Of a DNA stretch of 7,467 nt, positions 1 to 5,640 are shown one piece after another (within the stretch, counting starts at the first letter, position 1; each line of letters opens with the position of its first letter). A program made the position numbers and the translations under genes. This DNA is from Acidimicrobiaceae bacterium (lineage in GTDB: Bacteria; Actinomycetota; Acidimicrobiia; Acidimicrobiales; Ilumatobacteraceae). The notes beneath the pieces are model-generated. The model was not told where the DNA came from. It worked only from the letters and a program-made list of their open reading frames with translations, and searched no databases. The stretch covers positions 361-7,827 of the forward strand of contig PMCN01000051.1 in assembly GCA_003154135.1 (NCBI GenBank). The letters run 5' to 3'.

Positions 1-104
1 CCGAACACGCGCTGGCGGTTCTCGTCGGGTGACACACCGCGGAAGATGTTCACCTCGATCGCTTCCAGATCGAGCAGGGCCACGAGTTCGTCGAGTGCTG
101 TCAT
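1..104 (-). CDS. tesB: Acyl-CoA thioesterase II (TesB family), N-terminal fragment cut by the window edge
   Basis: Only the first 34 codons plus two bases lie in the window; the rest continues past the left edge. The translation starts MTALDELVALLDLEAIEVNI and goes on FRGVSPDENRQRVFG. This matches the conserved TesB N-terminus: a leucine-rich first helix, then 'xIExNxFRGxSPDxxxQRVFGG', the start of the first hot-dog domain. Family members hydrolyse medium- and long-chain acyl-CoA to free acid and CoA in the cytosol; the catalytic residues are outside the window. The ATG is chosen because it gives the usual family N-terminus and sits 6 nt after a -10-like hexamer with no Shine-Dalgarno. It lies 23 nt downstream of the stop of the membrane-protein gene on the same strand, so it may be read from its own promoter, from upstream, or both. 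The family call is firm although the piece is short. Confidence 0.88.
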   Translation of the reverse strand, partial: MTALDELVALLDLEAIEVNIFRGVSPDENRQRVF

Positions 105-110
105 GCGTCG

Positions 111-116
111 ACCATT
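111..116 (-). promoter_or_regulatory. Putative -10 element for leaderless tesB
   Basis: On the minus strand the 23-nt gap upstream of tesB reads AATGGT-CGACGC-ATG, placing a -10-like hexamer 6 nt before the start codon. The plus-strand small ORF at 1673 has almost the same arrangement (TATGGT-CGGCGC-ATG). No Shine-Dalgarno is visible in the gap. The first base departs from the TANNNT consensus and no -35 is evident, so this rests on position and on similarity to the other starts in the window. Confidence 0.35.
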
Positions 117-127
117 GTCGCAGGCCG

Positions 128-1651
128 TCAGCCGGCGGGCCGATTCACGCGCCAGAGCACCCACGAATCGTCGCTCCACACGTTGGCCCAGCCGAGCGAG
201 GCCGCCTGCGTGTCGGTGACGAGCGGTTGGCCCGTGCTGCGACCCTTGCGCATGAGGTAGTAGTCGGCCCGCTCGCGCACGATCTCGAGGTCGCTCGACT
301 GCACGCCGCGCCGGTCGGTGTACAGCGTGAGCGCGCGCACCTTGAAGAAGGCGACCACGTCGTCCTGGTGCGTGTAGGTGCGCACCGCCGACCACGCCGG
401 TTGCACGTACGGGGCGGCTGGGCCGTCGACGATCTGTCCGCTGCGGTCGAACGCACGTGCATCGCTGATGGGGGTGGGCAGTCGGCTGATGTTGACCACC
501 ACCAGTGCCGCGAGCAGTGCCGCGGCGAGCCAGGCCGCCGTGTCGCGTGGTACCGAACGCAGCACCGGCCTGGGCAGTGGGATCGCGGCGACGGCCTGCA
601 TCGCGAAGTAGAGCCCGAACGGGGTGACGGCCATCAGGTAGCGCTCGTCGACTGCCGGGATCATGCCCACCAGCACCATCGAGCCGGCGGCGAACACGGC
701 GAGCCCCGCATCATCCGCGGGCGCCGCTCGCAGGCGGACGACGATGCCGGCCACCACGAGCAGGAACACGGCGAGCAGGGCGATGCCCTTCATGCCGGGC
801 AGACCGAGCTGGTCGCCGAACGCGATGCGGAACGGGCCCTTCAGCTTCTTCCACGTCTGACCCAACCCTGAGCCTGCGTACTCGGGAGCGAGCGCGCTGG
901 GCAGCATGAACTGCAACAGCACGACGCTCGTCGCGAACGTGACGTAGGGCGTGGCGATGCGGCGACGGTCGGCGCCGCGCCACGATCCGCGCAGGTCGAG
1001 CAGCTGCACCGCGGCGATGGCCGGAACCATCGCCAGGCCCTCGCGGCGCGTGTTGAACACCACCATCGCGAGCAGACCGAGCACGATGAGCTCGTTGCGC
1101 GGCGCGTGGTGCAGCGGACCATTGCGGCGGCAGCGATCGAGCCACCACAGCGTGGCGGCCGCGGCGAACATGTAGGGGTACTCGCTCAGCAGCACATCGG
1201 TGTGCAGCAGGTAGTAGAGCGTCGTGCCCAGCGAGGCCACGATGCCGACCGCGACCCAGCGGTGCGTGCGCCGGCGGATCACCTCGTGGAAGCACCACAG
1301 GAACCCCACCATGCACGCCACCTCGACGAGCTTGAGCCGCCCGTAGGCGAGCCCGAAGAGGCGCAGGAACGGAGCGAGCAGCACGGGAAAGCCCCATGGG
1401 TACACGTATGGGCTGAAGCTCGGCCTCGCTGCGTTGTTGACGTTGAAGTGGTTGTCACTGATCACCTGACCGACGTTGCCGTCGACGAGGCTCTTCGCCT
1501 GGCGGAGGTAGAGCGTGAAGTCGTCGCCCCACGTGTGTCCACTGCGATGCAGGCTCACGGCCAGCACCGCCACGACGGGCAGGATCACCAGCATCGTCCA
1601 GTGGCGACGCGCCCACCGGCTCACTCGTTGCACCCATTCGCGCCAGATCAC
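128..1651 (-). CDS. Polytopic membrane protein, GT39/ArnT-like (GT-C fold) putative glycosyltransferase
   Basis: A 507-residue membrane protein. A first membrane segment (about residues 19-34) is followed by an external loop with WGDDFTLYLRQAKSLVDG (41-58). The Asp-Asp pair (43-44) sits where GT-C enzymes of the GT39/ArnT/PMT kind carry their catalytic acidic residue. PWGFPVLLAP (85-94) fits the family's 'YPPGFPLLLAP' motif, and many hydrophobic helices follow. A late VDERYLMAVTP (334-344) resembles the 'ERYLLPLLP' motif, and the C-terminal 115 or so residues are soluble. Such enzymes move a sugar from a polyprenyl-phosphate donor to a lipid or protein outside the membrane. Donor and acceptor here are unknown. 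An ATG 78 nt upstream is in frame, but that extension overlaps the divergent ORF and reads as arginine-rich noise. The GTG chosen lies 7 nt after CATAAT. It might be a non-enzymatic membrane protein, but the Asp-Asp and PWGFP motifs argue for a GT-C enzyme. Confidence 0.75.
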   Translation of the reverse strand: MIWREWVQRVSRWARRHWTMLVILPVVAVLAVSLHRSGHTWGDDFTLYLRQAKSLVDGNVGQVISDNHFNVNNAARPSFSPYVYPWGFPVLLAPFLRLFGLAYGRLKLVEVACMVGFLWCFHEVIRRRTHRWVAVGIVASLGTTLYYLLHTDVLLSEYPYMFAAAATLWWLDRCRRNGPLHHAPRNELIVLGLLAMVVFNTRREGLAMVPAIAAVQLLDLRGSWRGADRRRIATPYVTFATSVVLLQFMLPSALAPEYAGSGLGQTWKKLKGPFRIAFGDQLGLPGMKGIALLAVFLLVVAGIVVRLRAAPADDAGLAVFAAGSMVLVGMIPAVDERYLMAVTPFGLYFAMQAVAAIPLPRPVLRSVPRDTAAWLAAALLAALVVVNISRLPTPISDARAFDRSGQIVDGPAAPYVQPAWSAVRTYTHQDDVVAFFKVRALTLYTDRRGVQSSDLEIVRERADYYLMRKGRSTGQPLVTDTQAASLGWANVWSDDSWVLWRVNRPAG

Positions 1652-1658
1652 ACCGGCG

Positions 1659-1664
1659 ATTATG
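1659..1664 (-). promoter_or_regulatory. Putative -10 (CATAAT) for the leaderless GT39-like gene
   Basis: Read on the minus strand, CATAAT is followed by 7 nt (CGCCGGT) and then the GTG start at 1651. It differs from TATAAT only at the first base, the best -10 match in the window. A transcript starting 6-7 nt downstream would begin at or near the GTG, so the message would be leaderless. It shares 4 bp (1661-1664) with the opposing plus-strand -10. No convincing -35 is visible. Confidence 0.5.
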
Positions 1665-1666
1665 GT
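1661..1666 (+). promoter_or_regulatory. Putative -10 (TATGGT) for the small ORF and methyltransferase
   Basis: TATGGT fits TANNNT and is followed by CGGCGC and then the ATG at 1673. The spacing suits a leaderless transcript, and no Shine-Dalgarno is present. No comparable element lies just upstream of the methyltransferase start at 1771, so this is the likely promoter for both. It overlaps the divergent -10 of the membrane-protein gene. Confidence 0.45.
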
Positions 1667-1672
1667 CGGCGC

Positions 1673-1774
1673 ATGGCCCTGTTGACGCTCACACCCGACG
1701 AGTTGTCGTCCAGAACCCGTGCGACGCACTTCGTCGCGTGCAGCGGCAGCGTCGTTCGCTGGGACCAGTGGTGA
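1673..1774 (+). CDS. 33-codon small ORF, possible leader peptide coupled to the methyltransferase
   Basis: Encodes MALLTLTPDELSSRTRATHF followed by VACSGSVVRWDQW. No function is recognised. Three things suggest it is translated. A -10-like TATGGT sits 6 nt before its ATG. Its TGA overlaps the GTG of the methyltransferase in a GTGA junction, typical of translational coupling. By hand count, 29 of 33 codons end in G or C, as in neighbouring genes. The stretch LTPDELSSRTRA recalls from memory the start of some actinobacterial nitroreductase-family proteins ('LTxDELLxTTRAVR'), but the resemblance ends after about 12 residues, so it may be a remnant of such a gene or chance. It may serve only to deliver ribosomes to the methyltransferase start. 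The ORF could also be fortuitous in GC-rich DNA. Confidence 0.4.
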   Translation: MALLTLTPDELSSRTRATHFVACSGSVVRWDQW

Positions 1775-2409
1775 GCCTGTCGCCCGAGCTGCGCGCGCAC
1801 GCGCTCGCCGCGAAGGGGTTCATGCCGCCCGACGAGGGTGACGCGCTGTACGACGCCGCCGTCGCGGCGGGAGCGGCGCTGCCGGGTCTCCCGTTCCTGG
1901 AGGTCGGTTCCTACTGTGGTCGCTCCACCGTGTGGCTGGGTGGCGCGGCGCGCAAGTGCGGCACCGTGGTGTTCGCCGTCGATCATCATCGCGGCAGCGA
2001 GGAGAACCAGGCCGGGTGGGAGCATCACGACCCCACGTTGGTCGACCCGCGCATCGGCAAGATGGACACGCTGCCGTTCTTCCGCGCCACCATCCACGAT
2101 GCAGGGCTCGAGGACGTCGTGTTCGCAGTCGTCGGCCTGTCGCCGCTCGTTGCGACGCACTTGCACACGCCGCTCGCGTTCCTCTTCATCGACGGCGGTC
2201 ACGGCGAGGGGCCTGCCCGTCTCGACTACGAGCGTTGGACGCCGCTCGTCGCCATCGGCGGCACGCTCGCCATCCACGACGTGTTCCCCGATCCGGCCGA
2301 CGGTGGGCGCCCGCCCTACGAGCAGATCTTCCGCCCGGCTGTCGAGAGCGGTCGGTTCCGGCTGGTCGGCGCGGCCGGCAGCCTGCGAGTGCTGCTGCGC
2401 GTCGATTGA
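1771..2409 (+). CDS. Class I SAM-dependent methyltransferase, Methyltransf_24 type
   Basis: A 212-residue Rossmann-fold protein. The SAM-binding motif I is FLEVGSYCGRSTVWLG (42-57). The acidic residue closing strand 2 is in VVFAVDHHRG (66-75). Strand 4 onward reads AFLFIDGGHGEGPARLDYER (136-155), then WTPLVAIGGTLAIHDVF (156-172). 'FIDGGH...D...W...L..GG.L..HD' is diagnostic of Methyltransf_24, which includes enzymes acting on sugars and secondary metabolites; the substrate here is unknown. The GTG at 1771 is chosen because it forms a GTGA overlap with the preceding small ORF. A GTG at 1768 and one at 1738 are in frame, but the latter adds a basic tail inside that ORF. The ABC transporter gene starts 22 nt after the stop. 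The GT39-like enzyme is divergent from it, so a shared glycan role is possible but unproven. Confidence 0.82.
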   Translation: MSLSPELRAHALAAKGFMPPDEGDALYDAAVAAGAALPGLPFLEVGSYCGRSTVWLGGAARKCGTVVFAVDHHRGSEENQAGWEHHDPTLVDPRIGKMDTLPFFRATIHDAGLEDVVFAVVGLSPLVATHLHTPLAFLFIDGGHGEGPARLDYERWTPLVAIGGTLAIHDVFPDPADGGRPPYEQIFRPAVESGRFRLVGAAGSLRVLLRVD

Positions 2410-2418
2410 CGTGTCGCG

Positions 2419-2424
2419 TAGGCT
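2419..2424 (+). promoter_or_regulatory. Putative -10 (TAGGCT) for the ABC transporter operon
   Basis: TAGGCT fits TANNNT and lies 7 nt before the ATG at 2432, inside the 22-nt gap after the methyltransferase stop. The gap has no Shine-Dalgarno. TTGACG at 2406-2411 looks like a -35 box but is only 7 nt from this hexamer, too close to work with it. The transporter genes could thus be leaderless as well as reached by read-through. Confidence 0.42.
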
Positions 2425-2431
2425 CGACCGC

Positions 2432-3292
2432 ATGGCGGTGATCGAGGTCGACCGACTCGTGAAGCGGTACGGCGACAAGATCGCGGTCGACGGAGCGAGC
2501 CTGCGCGTCGAGGCGGGCGAGATCGTGGCGCTGCTGGGGCCAAACGGCGCCGGCAAGTCGACGATGGTCAACGTGATGACCGGCTTCCTCGACCGCAACG
2601 GCGGCGAGGTGCACGTGCTGGGCGAAGACCCTGCCCACGCGGACCGCGACTGGCGCGACCGCGTCGGGGTGGTGATGCAGGACATCAGCGTGGTGGGTGA
2701 GCTCACCGTGCGCGAGTCGCTGACGCACTTCGCCACGTTCTACCGAGCGCCGCGTGATGTCGCCGAGCTCATCACCGCCGTCGGCCTCGACGACAAGGCT
2801 GGGGTGAGGGCGAGCAGGCTGTCGGGAGGCCAGCGTCGGAGGCTCGACGTGGCGATGGGGCTCATCGGCCGGCCAGAGCTCGTGTTCCTCGACGAGCCCA
2901 CCACCGGGTTCGACCCCGAGGTGCGCCGCCAGTTCTGGCAGCTCATCGAGACCATCCGTGACGACGGGGCGAGCGTGCTGCTCACCACCCACTACCTCGA
3001 GGAGGCAGAGGCGCTCGCCGATCGAGCTGTGGTGCTCTCGGGCGGCAAGGTGGTGGCCGAGGGGCCGCCGTCGTCGCTGGGTGGCCGCGACGTCGAGCCG
3101 TCCGTGGTGCACTGGACCGAGCACGGCGAGGCTCGGTCGGTGAGCACCGACACGCCCACCTCCACCATCGTCGAGCTCGCGCGGCGCTTCGGGGGAGAGG
3201 TGCCCGACCTCGTCGTGGCGCGACCGTCGCTCGAAGACGTCTACCTCCGCCTCATCGGCGCGGAACACGTCGCACACGGCGGTGTCGAATGA
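2432..3292 (+). CDS. ABC transporter ATP-binding protein, DrrA/CcmA-like
   Basis: A 286-residue ABC-2-type ATPase with all hallmarks: Walker A GPNGAGKST (36-44), Q-loop VMQD (81-84), signature LSGGQRRRLDVA (130-141), Walker B LVFLDEP (150-156), D-loop region TTGFDP (157-162) and switch histidine in LLTTHYLEEAE (183-193). A C-terminal extension of about 90 residues ends in PSLEDVYLRLIG, the tail typical of DrrA-like exporter ATPases (DUF4162-like). It powers the membrane subunit encoded next, with which it overlaps by ATGA, implying coupled synthesis. Exporters of this type move drugs, lipids or polyketides; the cargo is not readable. The ATG gives the normal family N-terminus (MAVIEVDRLVKRYGD) and follows a -10-like TAGGCT. 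An in-frame GTG at 2411 would add seven residues. The much longer open frame reaching back into the methyltransferase is not real. The only mild oddity is Phe in place of the usual Leu in TTGLDP. Confidence 0.95.
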   Translation: MAVIEVDRLVKRYGDKIAVDGASLRVEAGEIVALLGPNGAGKSTMVNVMTGFLDRNGGEVHVLGEDPAHADRDWRDRVGVVMQDISVVGELTVRESLTHFATFYRAPRDVAELITAVGLDDKAGVRASRLSGGQRRRLDVAMGLIGRPELVFLDEPTTGFDPEVRRQFWQLIETIRDDGASVLLTTHYLEEAEALADRAVVLSGGKVVAEGPPSSLGGRDVEPSVVHWTEHGEARSVSTDTPTSTIVELARRFGGEVPDLVVARPSLEDVYLRLIGAEHVAHGGVE

Positions 3293-4080
3293 GGCGGGCG
3301 CTCCGGCTCGGGTGGAGCCGCGGGATGGTCGAGATCCGCATCTACTTGCGCAACCCTGCCGCGGTGGGCTTCACGCTCGCGTTCCCGTTGATGATGTTGG
3401 TGCTCTTCGCCTCGGTGTTCCACGGCAAGGTGAAAGGCACCGACATCGACTACAGCCAGGTCTTCGTCGCCGGCATCATCGGCTCGTCGATCATGAGCGT
3501 GTCGTTCGTCGGACTTGCGACCGGCATCGTCGTCGACCGCGACGCCGGGGTGCTGCGCCGCCTCGCCACGACGCCGGTCCCTCGGTCCGCATACTTCATC
3601 GGGAAGATGATCTCGTCGCTGGCCCTGGCGTTCCTCGGCACCGTGGTGTGCATGATCGCCGGCGCTGTGCTCTTCGGCCTCGACCTGCCCACGAGCCCAG
3701 GTCGTTGGATCACGTTCGTGTGGGTGCTCGTGCTTGGCGTGGGCGCGGCCACCGCGATGGCGGTGGTCGTGGGCGGGCGCATCACCTCGCCGAAGTCGGC
3801 ACCCGCCGTCGTCAACCTGCCCTTCGTGGCGCTGCAGTTCGTCTCCGGCGTGTTCGTGCCGCCCGACCAGCTGCCCAAGGGGCTCTACCAGGCGGCCGGC
3901 ATCTTCCCGTTGCGCTGGATCGGCCAGGGCATGCGCAGCGTGTTCCTGCCCGACGCGTTCCAGCAGGTCGAGCCGACGGGCAGCTGGCAGCATCCGATGG
4001 TGGCGCTGGTCCTCGCTGGCTGGATCGTGTTCGGCCTCGTCGCCGCTCGCCTCACGTTCCGCTGGTTCGACCGCCACTGA
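3289..4080 (+). CDS. ABC-2 type transporter permease, DrrB-like
   Basis: A 263-residue inner-membrane protein with about six hydrophobic segments, roughly at residues 26-44, 56-79, 105-131, 141-165, 172-192 and 237-255. After segment 2 comes VDRDAGVLRRLATTPVPRSA (82-101). This is the conserved 'R..G.L.RL..TP.....Y..GK' element of the ABC2_membrane family, thought to form the coupling helix that contacts the ATPase. The segment before the last loop contains FVSGVFVPPDQLP (184-196), also typical ('.SG...P...LP'). Its ATG overlaps the stop of the ATPase gene by 4 nt, and no separate ribosome site is seen, so the two subunits are probably made in balance. It likely homodimerises with two ATPase subunits to form an exporter. 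Substrate unknown; no resistance or biosynthetic gene beside it points to one. Confidence 0.93.
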   Translation: MRRALRLGWSRGMVEIRIYLRNPAAVGFTLAFPLMMLVLFASVFHGKVKGTDIDYSQVFVAGIIGSSIMSVSFVGLATGIVVDRDAGVLRRLATTPVPRSAYFIGKMISSLALAFLGTVVCMIAGAVLFGLDLPTSPGRWITFVWVLVLGVGAATAMAVVVGGRITSPKSAPAVVNLPFVALQFVSGVFVPPDQLPKGLYQAAGIFPLRWIGQGMRSVFLPDAFQQVEPTGSWQHPMVALVLAGWIVFGLVAARLTFRWFDRH

Positions 4081-4091
4081 CACACGCGTGG

Positions 4092-4097
4092 CAACCT
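4092..4097 (+). promoter_or_regulatory. Weak putative -10 (CAACCT) for the DUF1905 gene
   Basis: In the 24-nt gap after the permease stop, CAACCT ends 7 nt before the ATG at 4105. The position matches the other starts in the window, but the first base is not the expected T. There is no Shine-Dalgarno. The gene could instead be expressed by read-through from the transporter genes. Confidence 0.25.
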
Positions 4098-4104
4098 GTA
4101 CGCG

Positions 4105-4431
4105 ATGCGCGATCTCTTGGACGTCGAGTTCACGGGTGAGGTGTGGCACTGGCGGGGCCCGTCGCCCTTCTACTTCATCACCGTGCCGGTCGAGGAGTGC
4201 ACGATCCTCAAGGAGGAGTGGACGTTCGCCAGCTATGGCTGGGGGATGATTCCGGTGACGGCCAGCATCGGGCGGACGGTGTGGGACACCTCGCTGTTCT
4301 CGAAGGACGGGAGCTACGTCGTCCCGTTGAAGGACGCGGTCCGCGGGGCCGAGGAGTTGGACGAGGGCGACGTCGCACATGTGCAGCTGAGCCTCCGCCT
4401 CACCTCTCGAGCGCGCCGGACCGCTCACTGA
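4105..4431 (+). CDS. DUF1905 domain protein (stand-alone)
   Basis: A 108-residue soluble protein that is almost entirely one DUF1905 domain. The N-terminal strand pair is VEFTGEVWHWRGPSPFYFIT (7-26). The central part has GWGMIPVTASIGRTVWDTSLF (45-65), and the C-terminal half has GSYVVPLKDAVRGAEELDEG (69-88) followed by VAHVQLSL (90-97). This matches the family pattern of 'F.a.vw.w.g...w.fv..P', 'G.G.v.V..tigg..w.tSLF' and 'g.y.lPvk..vR.aegl..GD.v.v.l'. DUF1905 proteins form a small beta-barrel and are sometimes fused to a YdeI-like domain, which is absent here. No biochemical role is firmly established. It follows the permease by 24 nt on the same strand, but the pairing is probably incidental. 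A short basic tail (SRARRTAH) ends the protein. Confidence 0.85.
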   Translation: MRDLLDVEFTGEVWHWRGPSPFYFITVPVEECTILKEEWTFASYGWGMIPVTASIGRTVWDTSLFSKDGSYVVPLKDAVRGAEELDEGDVAHVQLSLRLTSRARRTAH

Positions 4432-4442
4432 ATTCTCCGGCA

Positions 4443-4491
4443 CTTCTGGGCAGCCGTTCTGTCGGAAGCCGTCGGGGAGCCTGCCCAGAAG
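4443..4491. repeat. 11-bp inverted repeat, possible stem-loop in the convergent gap
   Basis: CTTCTGGGCAG at 4443-4453 is the exact reverse complement of CTGCCCAGAAG at 4481-4491, giving a perfect 11-bp stem with a 27-nt loop. The same left arm can pair instead with the identical core at 4565-4575, or with 10 of 11 bases of the core at 4509-4519. It starts 12 nt after the DUF1905 stop. No T-tract follows on either strand, so it is not a classical intrinsic terminator. It could still mark transcript ends for the convergent genes. Confidence 0.6.
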
Positions 4492-4592
4492 CCGGTTTGG
4501 CGGGGATCCTGCCCAGAAACCGAGCCGTCGGGATTCCTTCCCGGAAGCGTGTGTGGCGGGATTGCTGCCCAGAAGCCGTGTGCCGAGCAGCC
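4459..4592. repeat. 28-bp direct tandem repeat array in the convergent intergenic region
   Basis: Units begin at 4481, 4509, 4537 and 4565, exactly 28 bp apart. The first 14 bases of each are CTGCCCAGAAGCCG, CTGCCCAGAAACCG, CTTCCCGGAAGCGT and CTGCCCAGAAGCCG. The second halves of the first three share a GGCGGGATTC-like end (GGCGGGGATC, GTCGGGATTC, GGCGGGATTG). The fourth keeps only the first half. A shortened 22-bp relative at 4459-4480 (CTGTCGGAAGCCG, then TCGGGGAGC) precedes them. There are no spacers, so this is not CRISPR. Because 28 is not a multiple of 3, the repeat rotates through the reading frames and is unlikely to encode a periodic protein. It fills most of the 183-bp gap between the two convergent stops, and no gene is seen in that gap. 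Confidence 0.85.
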
Positions 4593-4614
4593 GTGTCGTG
4601 ACGTCGACGCGGGG

Positions 4615-5640
4615 TCAGTCGAGGCAGCGGGGCACGAAGACGTTGCTTGCCGGGCTGGCGCCGGTGATCGCGTCGGCGGCGAGGATGACGGCGGCGCCGG
4701 TGTAGGCGCTCGTCTCGGCCGGCGGGAAGCTGTCGAGGCTGGGGTACACGATGCCGGTGAGGTACGAGCCGTCGCTGCGGCGGTGCGGGCGAGTCCACGC
4801 CAGCAGTTCGGTGGCGGTGGCGACGTCGCCGATGACAGCGTGCGCGATGCTCGCCTCGGCGGTCTCGCTGGCGGTGATCCACGGCTCGTCGCTCACGCAG
4901 CGGATGCCCTTGCCCTCCATCGCGAACACGTCCCAGCCGTCGGCGAGGCGAGCCATGGCGGGCTCTCCGGTGAGGCACGAGGTGATGACGGGGTAGTACC
5001 AGTCCATCGCCCAACGCTCCTTCGGTTCGAAGGCACCGGGGCGGGTGGCCACCACGTCGGCGAGCAGGTCGCCGGCGGCCGACCAGTCGGGGCGTGGTTC
5101 GTTGATGAGCTCGGCGAGGCGGGCGCCGCAGTGCAGGGCATGGGCGATGCTGCTCGAGCCGGTGAGCAGCGCGTAGTCCCACGGCGCGTCGTCGGCGTTG
5201 CGTGCCCACAGCACGGTGCCGTCGGGCTTGCGCATGCCGAGCACCCAGTCGAGCGACCGTTGCACGGTGGGCCACAGGTGATCGACGAACCCGCGGTCCC
5301 ACGTGCAGAGCCAGTGGTGCCACACGCCGGTGGCGATGTAGGCGCACACGTTGGTGTCGAGCTTGGCTTCCTCCACCGTGCCGTCGGGCAGGTAGTAGTT
5401 CCACCAACTGCCGTTCTCGAGCTGGATGTCGACGAGCCACTCGTAGGCGCGCTCGGCGGGTGCGTGCAGGCCGGCGACGTCGAGGGCCATCGCGGTCTCG
5501 ACGTGGTTCCACGGATCGCAGTGGCCGTTGGGGAACCAAGGGATCATGCCGGTGTCGAGCTGCAGCGCGGCGATGCTCTCGGCGGTCTGCACCACCTCGT
5601 CGGCGGTGAGCACACCCTCGATGTGGGGGATCTTGCTCAT
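4615..5640 (-). CDS. Alpha/alpha-toroid protein (annotated 'prenyltransferase' in databases; possibly six-hairpin glycosidase-like)
   Basis: A 341-residue soluble protein without signal peptide or membrane segment. It has repeated helix-hairpin units with aromatic and acidic clusters at their ends: GMIPWFPNGHCDPWNHVETA (31-50), AYEWLVDIQLENGSWWNYYL (65-84), SLDWVLGMRKPDGTVLWARN (129-148), KERWAMDWYYPVIT (207-220), SDEPWITASETAEASIAHAV (250-269) and a final PPAETSAYTGAAVILAAD (306-323). The QLENGSW stretch resembles the QW motif of squalene cyclase/prenyltransferase toroids, which explains the common database name. I see no DxDD cyclase motif and no clear isoprenoid-binding aspartates. The acidic, tryptophan-rich loops fit an (alpha/alpha)6 sugar-binding or glycoside-processing barrel as well or better. 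It overlaps the methyltransferase gene by ATGA and is last in the operon with a GT4 enzyme, which also points to glycan work. Fold class fairly sure; activity not. Confidence 0.7.
   Translation of the reverse strand: MSKIPHIEGVLTADEVVQTAESIAALQLDTGMIPWFPNGHCDPWNHVETAMALDVAGLHAPAERAYEWLVDIQLENGSWWNYYLPDGTVEEAKLDTNVCAYIATGVWHHWLCTWDRGFVDHLWPTVQRSLDWVLGMRKPDGTVLWARNADDAPWDYALLTGSSSIAHALHCGARLAELINEPRPDWSAAGDLLADVVATRPGAFEPKERWAMDWYYPVITSCLTGEPAMARLADGWDVFAMEGKGIRCVSDEPWITASETAEASIAHAVIGDVATATELLAWTRPHRRSDGSYLTGIVYPSLDSFPPAETSAYTGAAVILAADAITGASPASNVFVPRCLD

Noticed and set aside
29..871. 280-codon plus-strand open frame antisense to the GT39-like gene
   Set aside because: The product is rich in His, Arg and Gly with no recognisable domain, as expected from the shadow of a GC-rich gene. 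The opposite strand carries a clear membrane protein.
1652..1729. N-terminal extension of the GT39-like protein to an ATG at 1729
   Set aside because: It would overlap the divergent ORF and its promoter, adds a non-family arginine-rich stretch, and the GTG at 1651 has a well-placed -10-like element.
2406..2411. TTGACG as a -35 box for the ABC transporter promoter
   Set aside because: Only 7 nt separate it from the TAGGCT hexamer, far short of the usual 16-19 nt.
1838..2431. Long upstream extension of the ABC ATPase frame into the methyltransferase gene
   Set aside because: The extra residues are Arg/Ser/Thr-rich noise antiphase to a clear methyltransferase. The family start MAVIEVDRLVKRYGD lies at 2432.
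2186..3277. 363-codon minus-strand open frame opposite the methyltransferase and ABC ATPase
   Set aside because: Low-complexity His/Arg/Gly product with no domain; shadow of the ATPase gene.
3241..4443. 400-codon minus-strand open frame opposite the permease and DUF1905 genes
   Set aside because: Composition is typical of an antisense shadow, and both plus-strand genes have clear family motifs.
4443..4491. Classical Rho-independent terminator
   Set aside because: The 11-bp stem has a long 27-nt loop and no T-tract follows on either strand.
4459..4592. CRISPR array
   Set aside because: The 28-bp repeats are directly contiguous with no unique spacers, and no cas genes are nearby.
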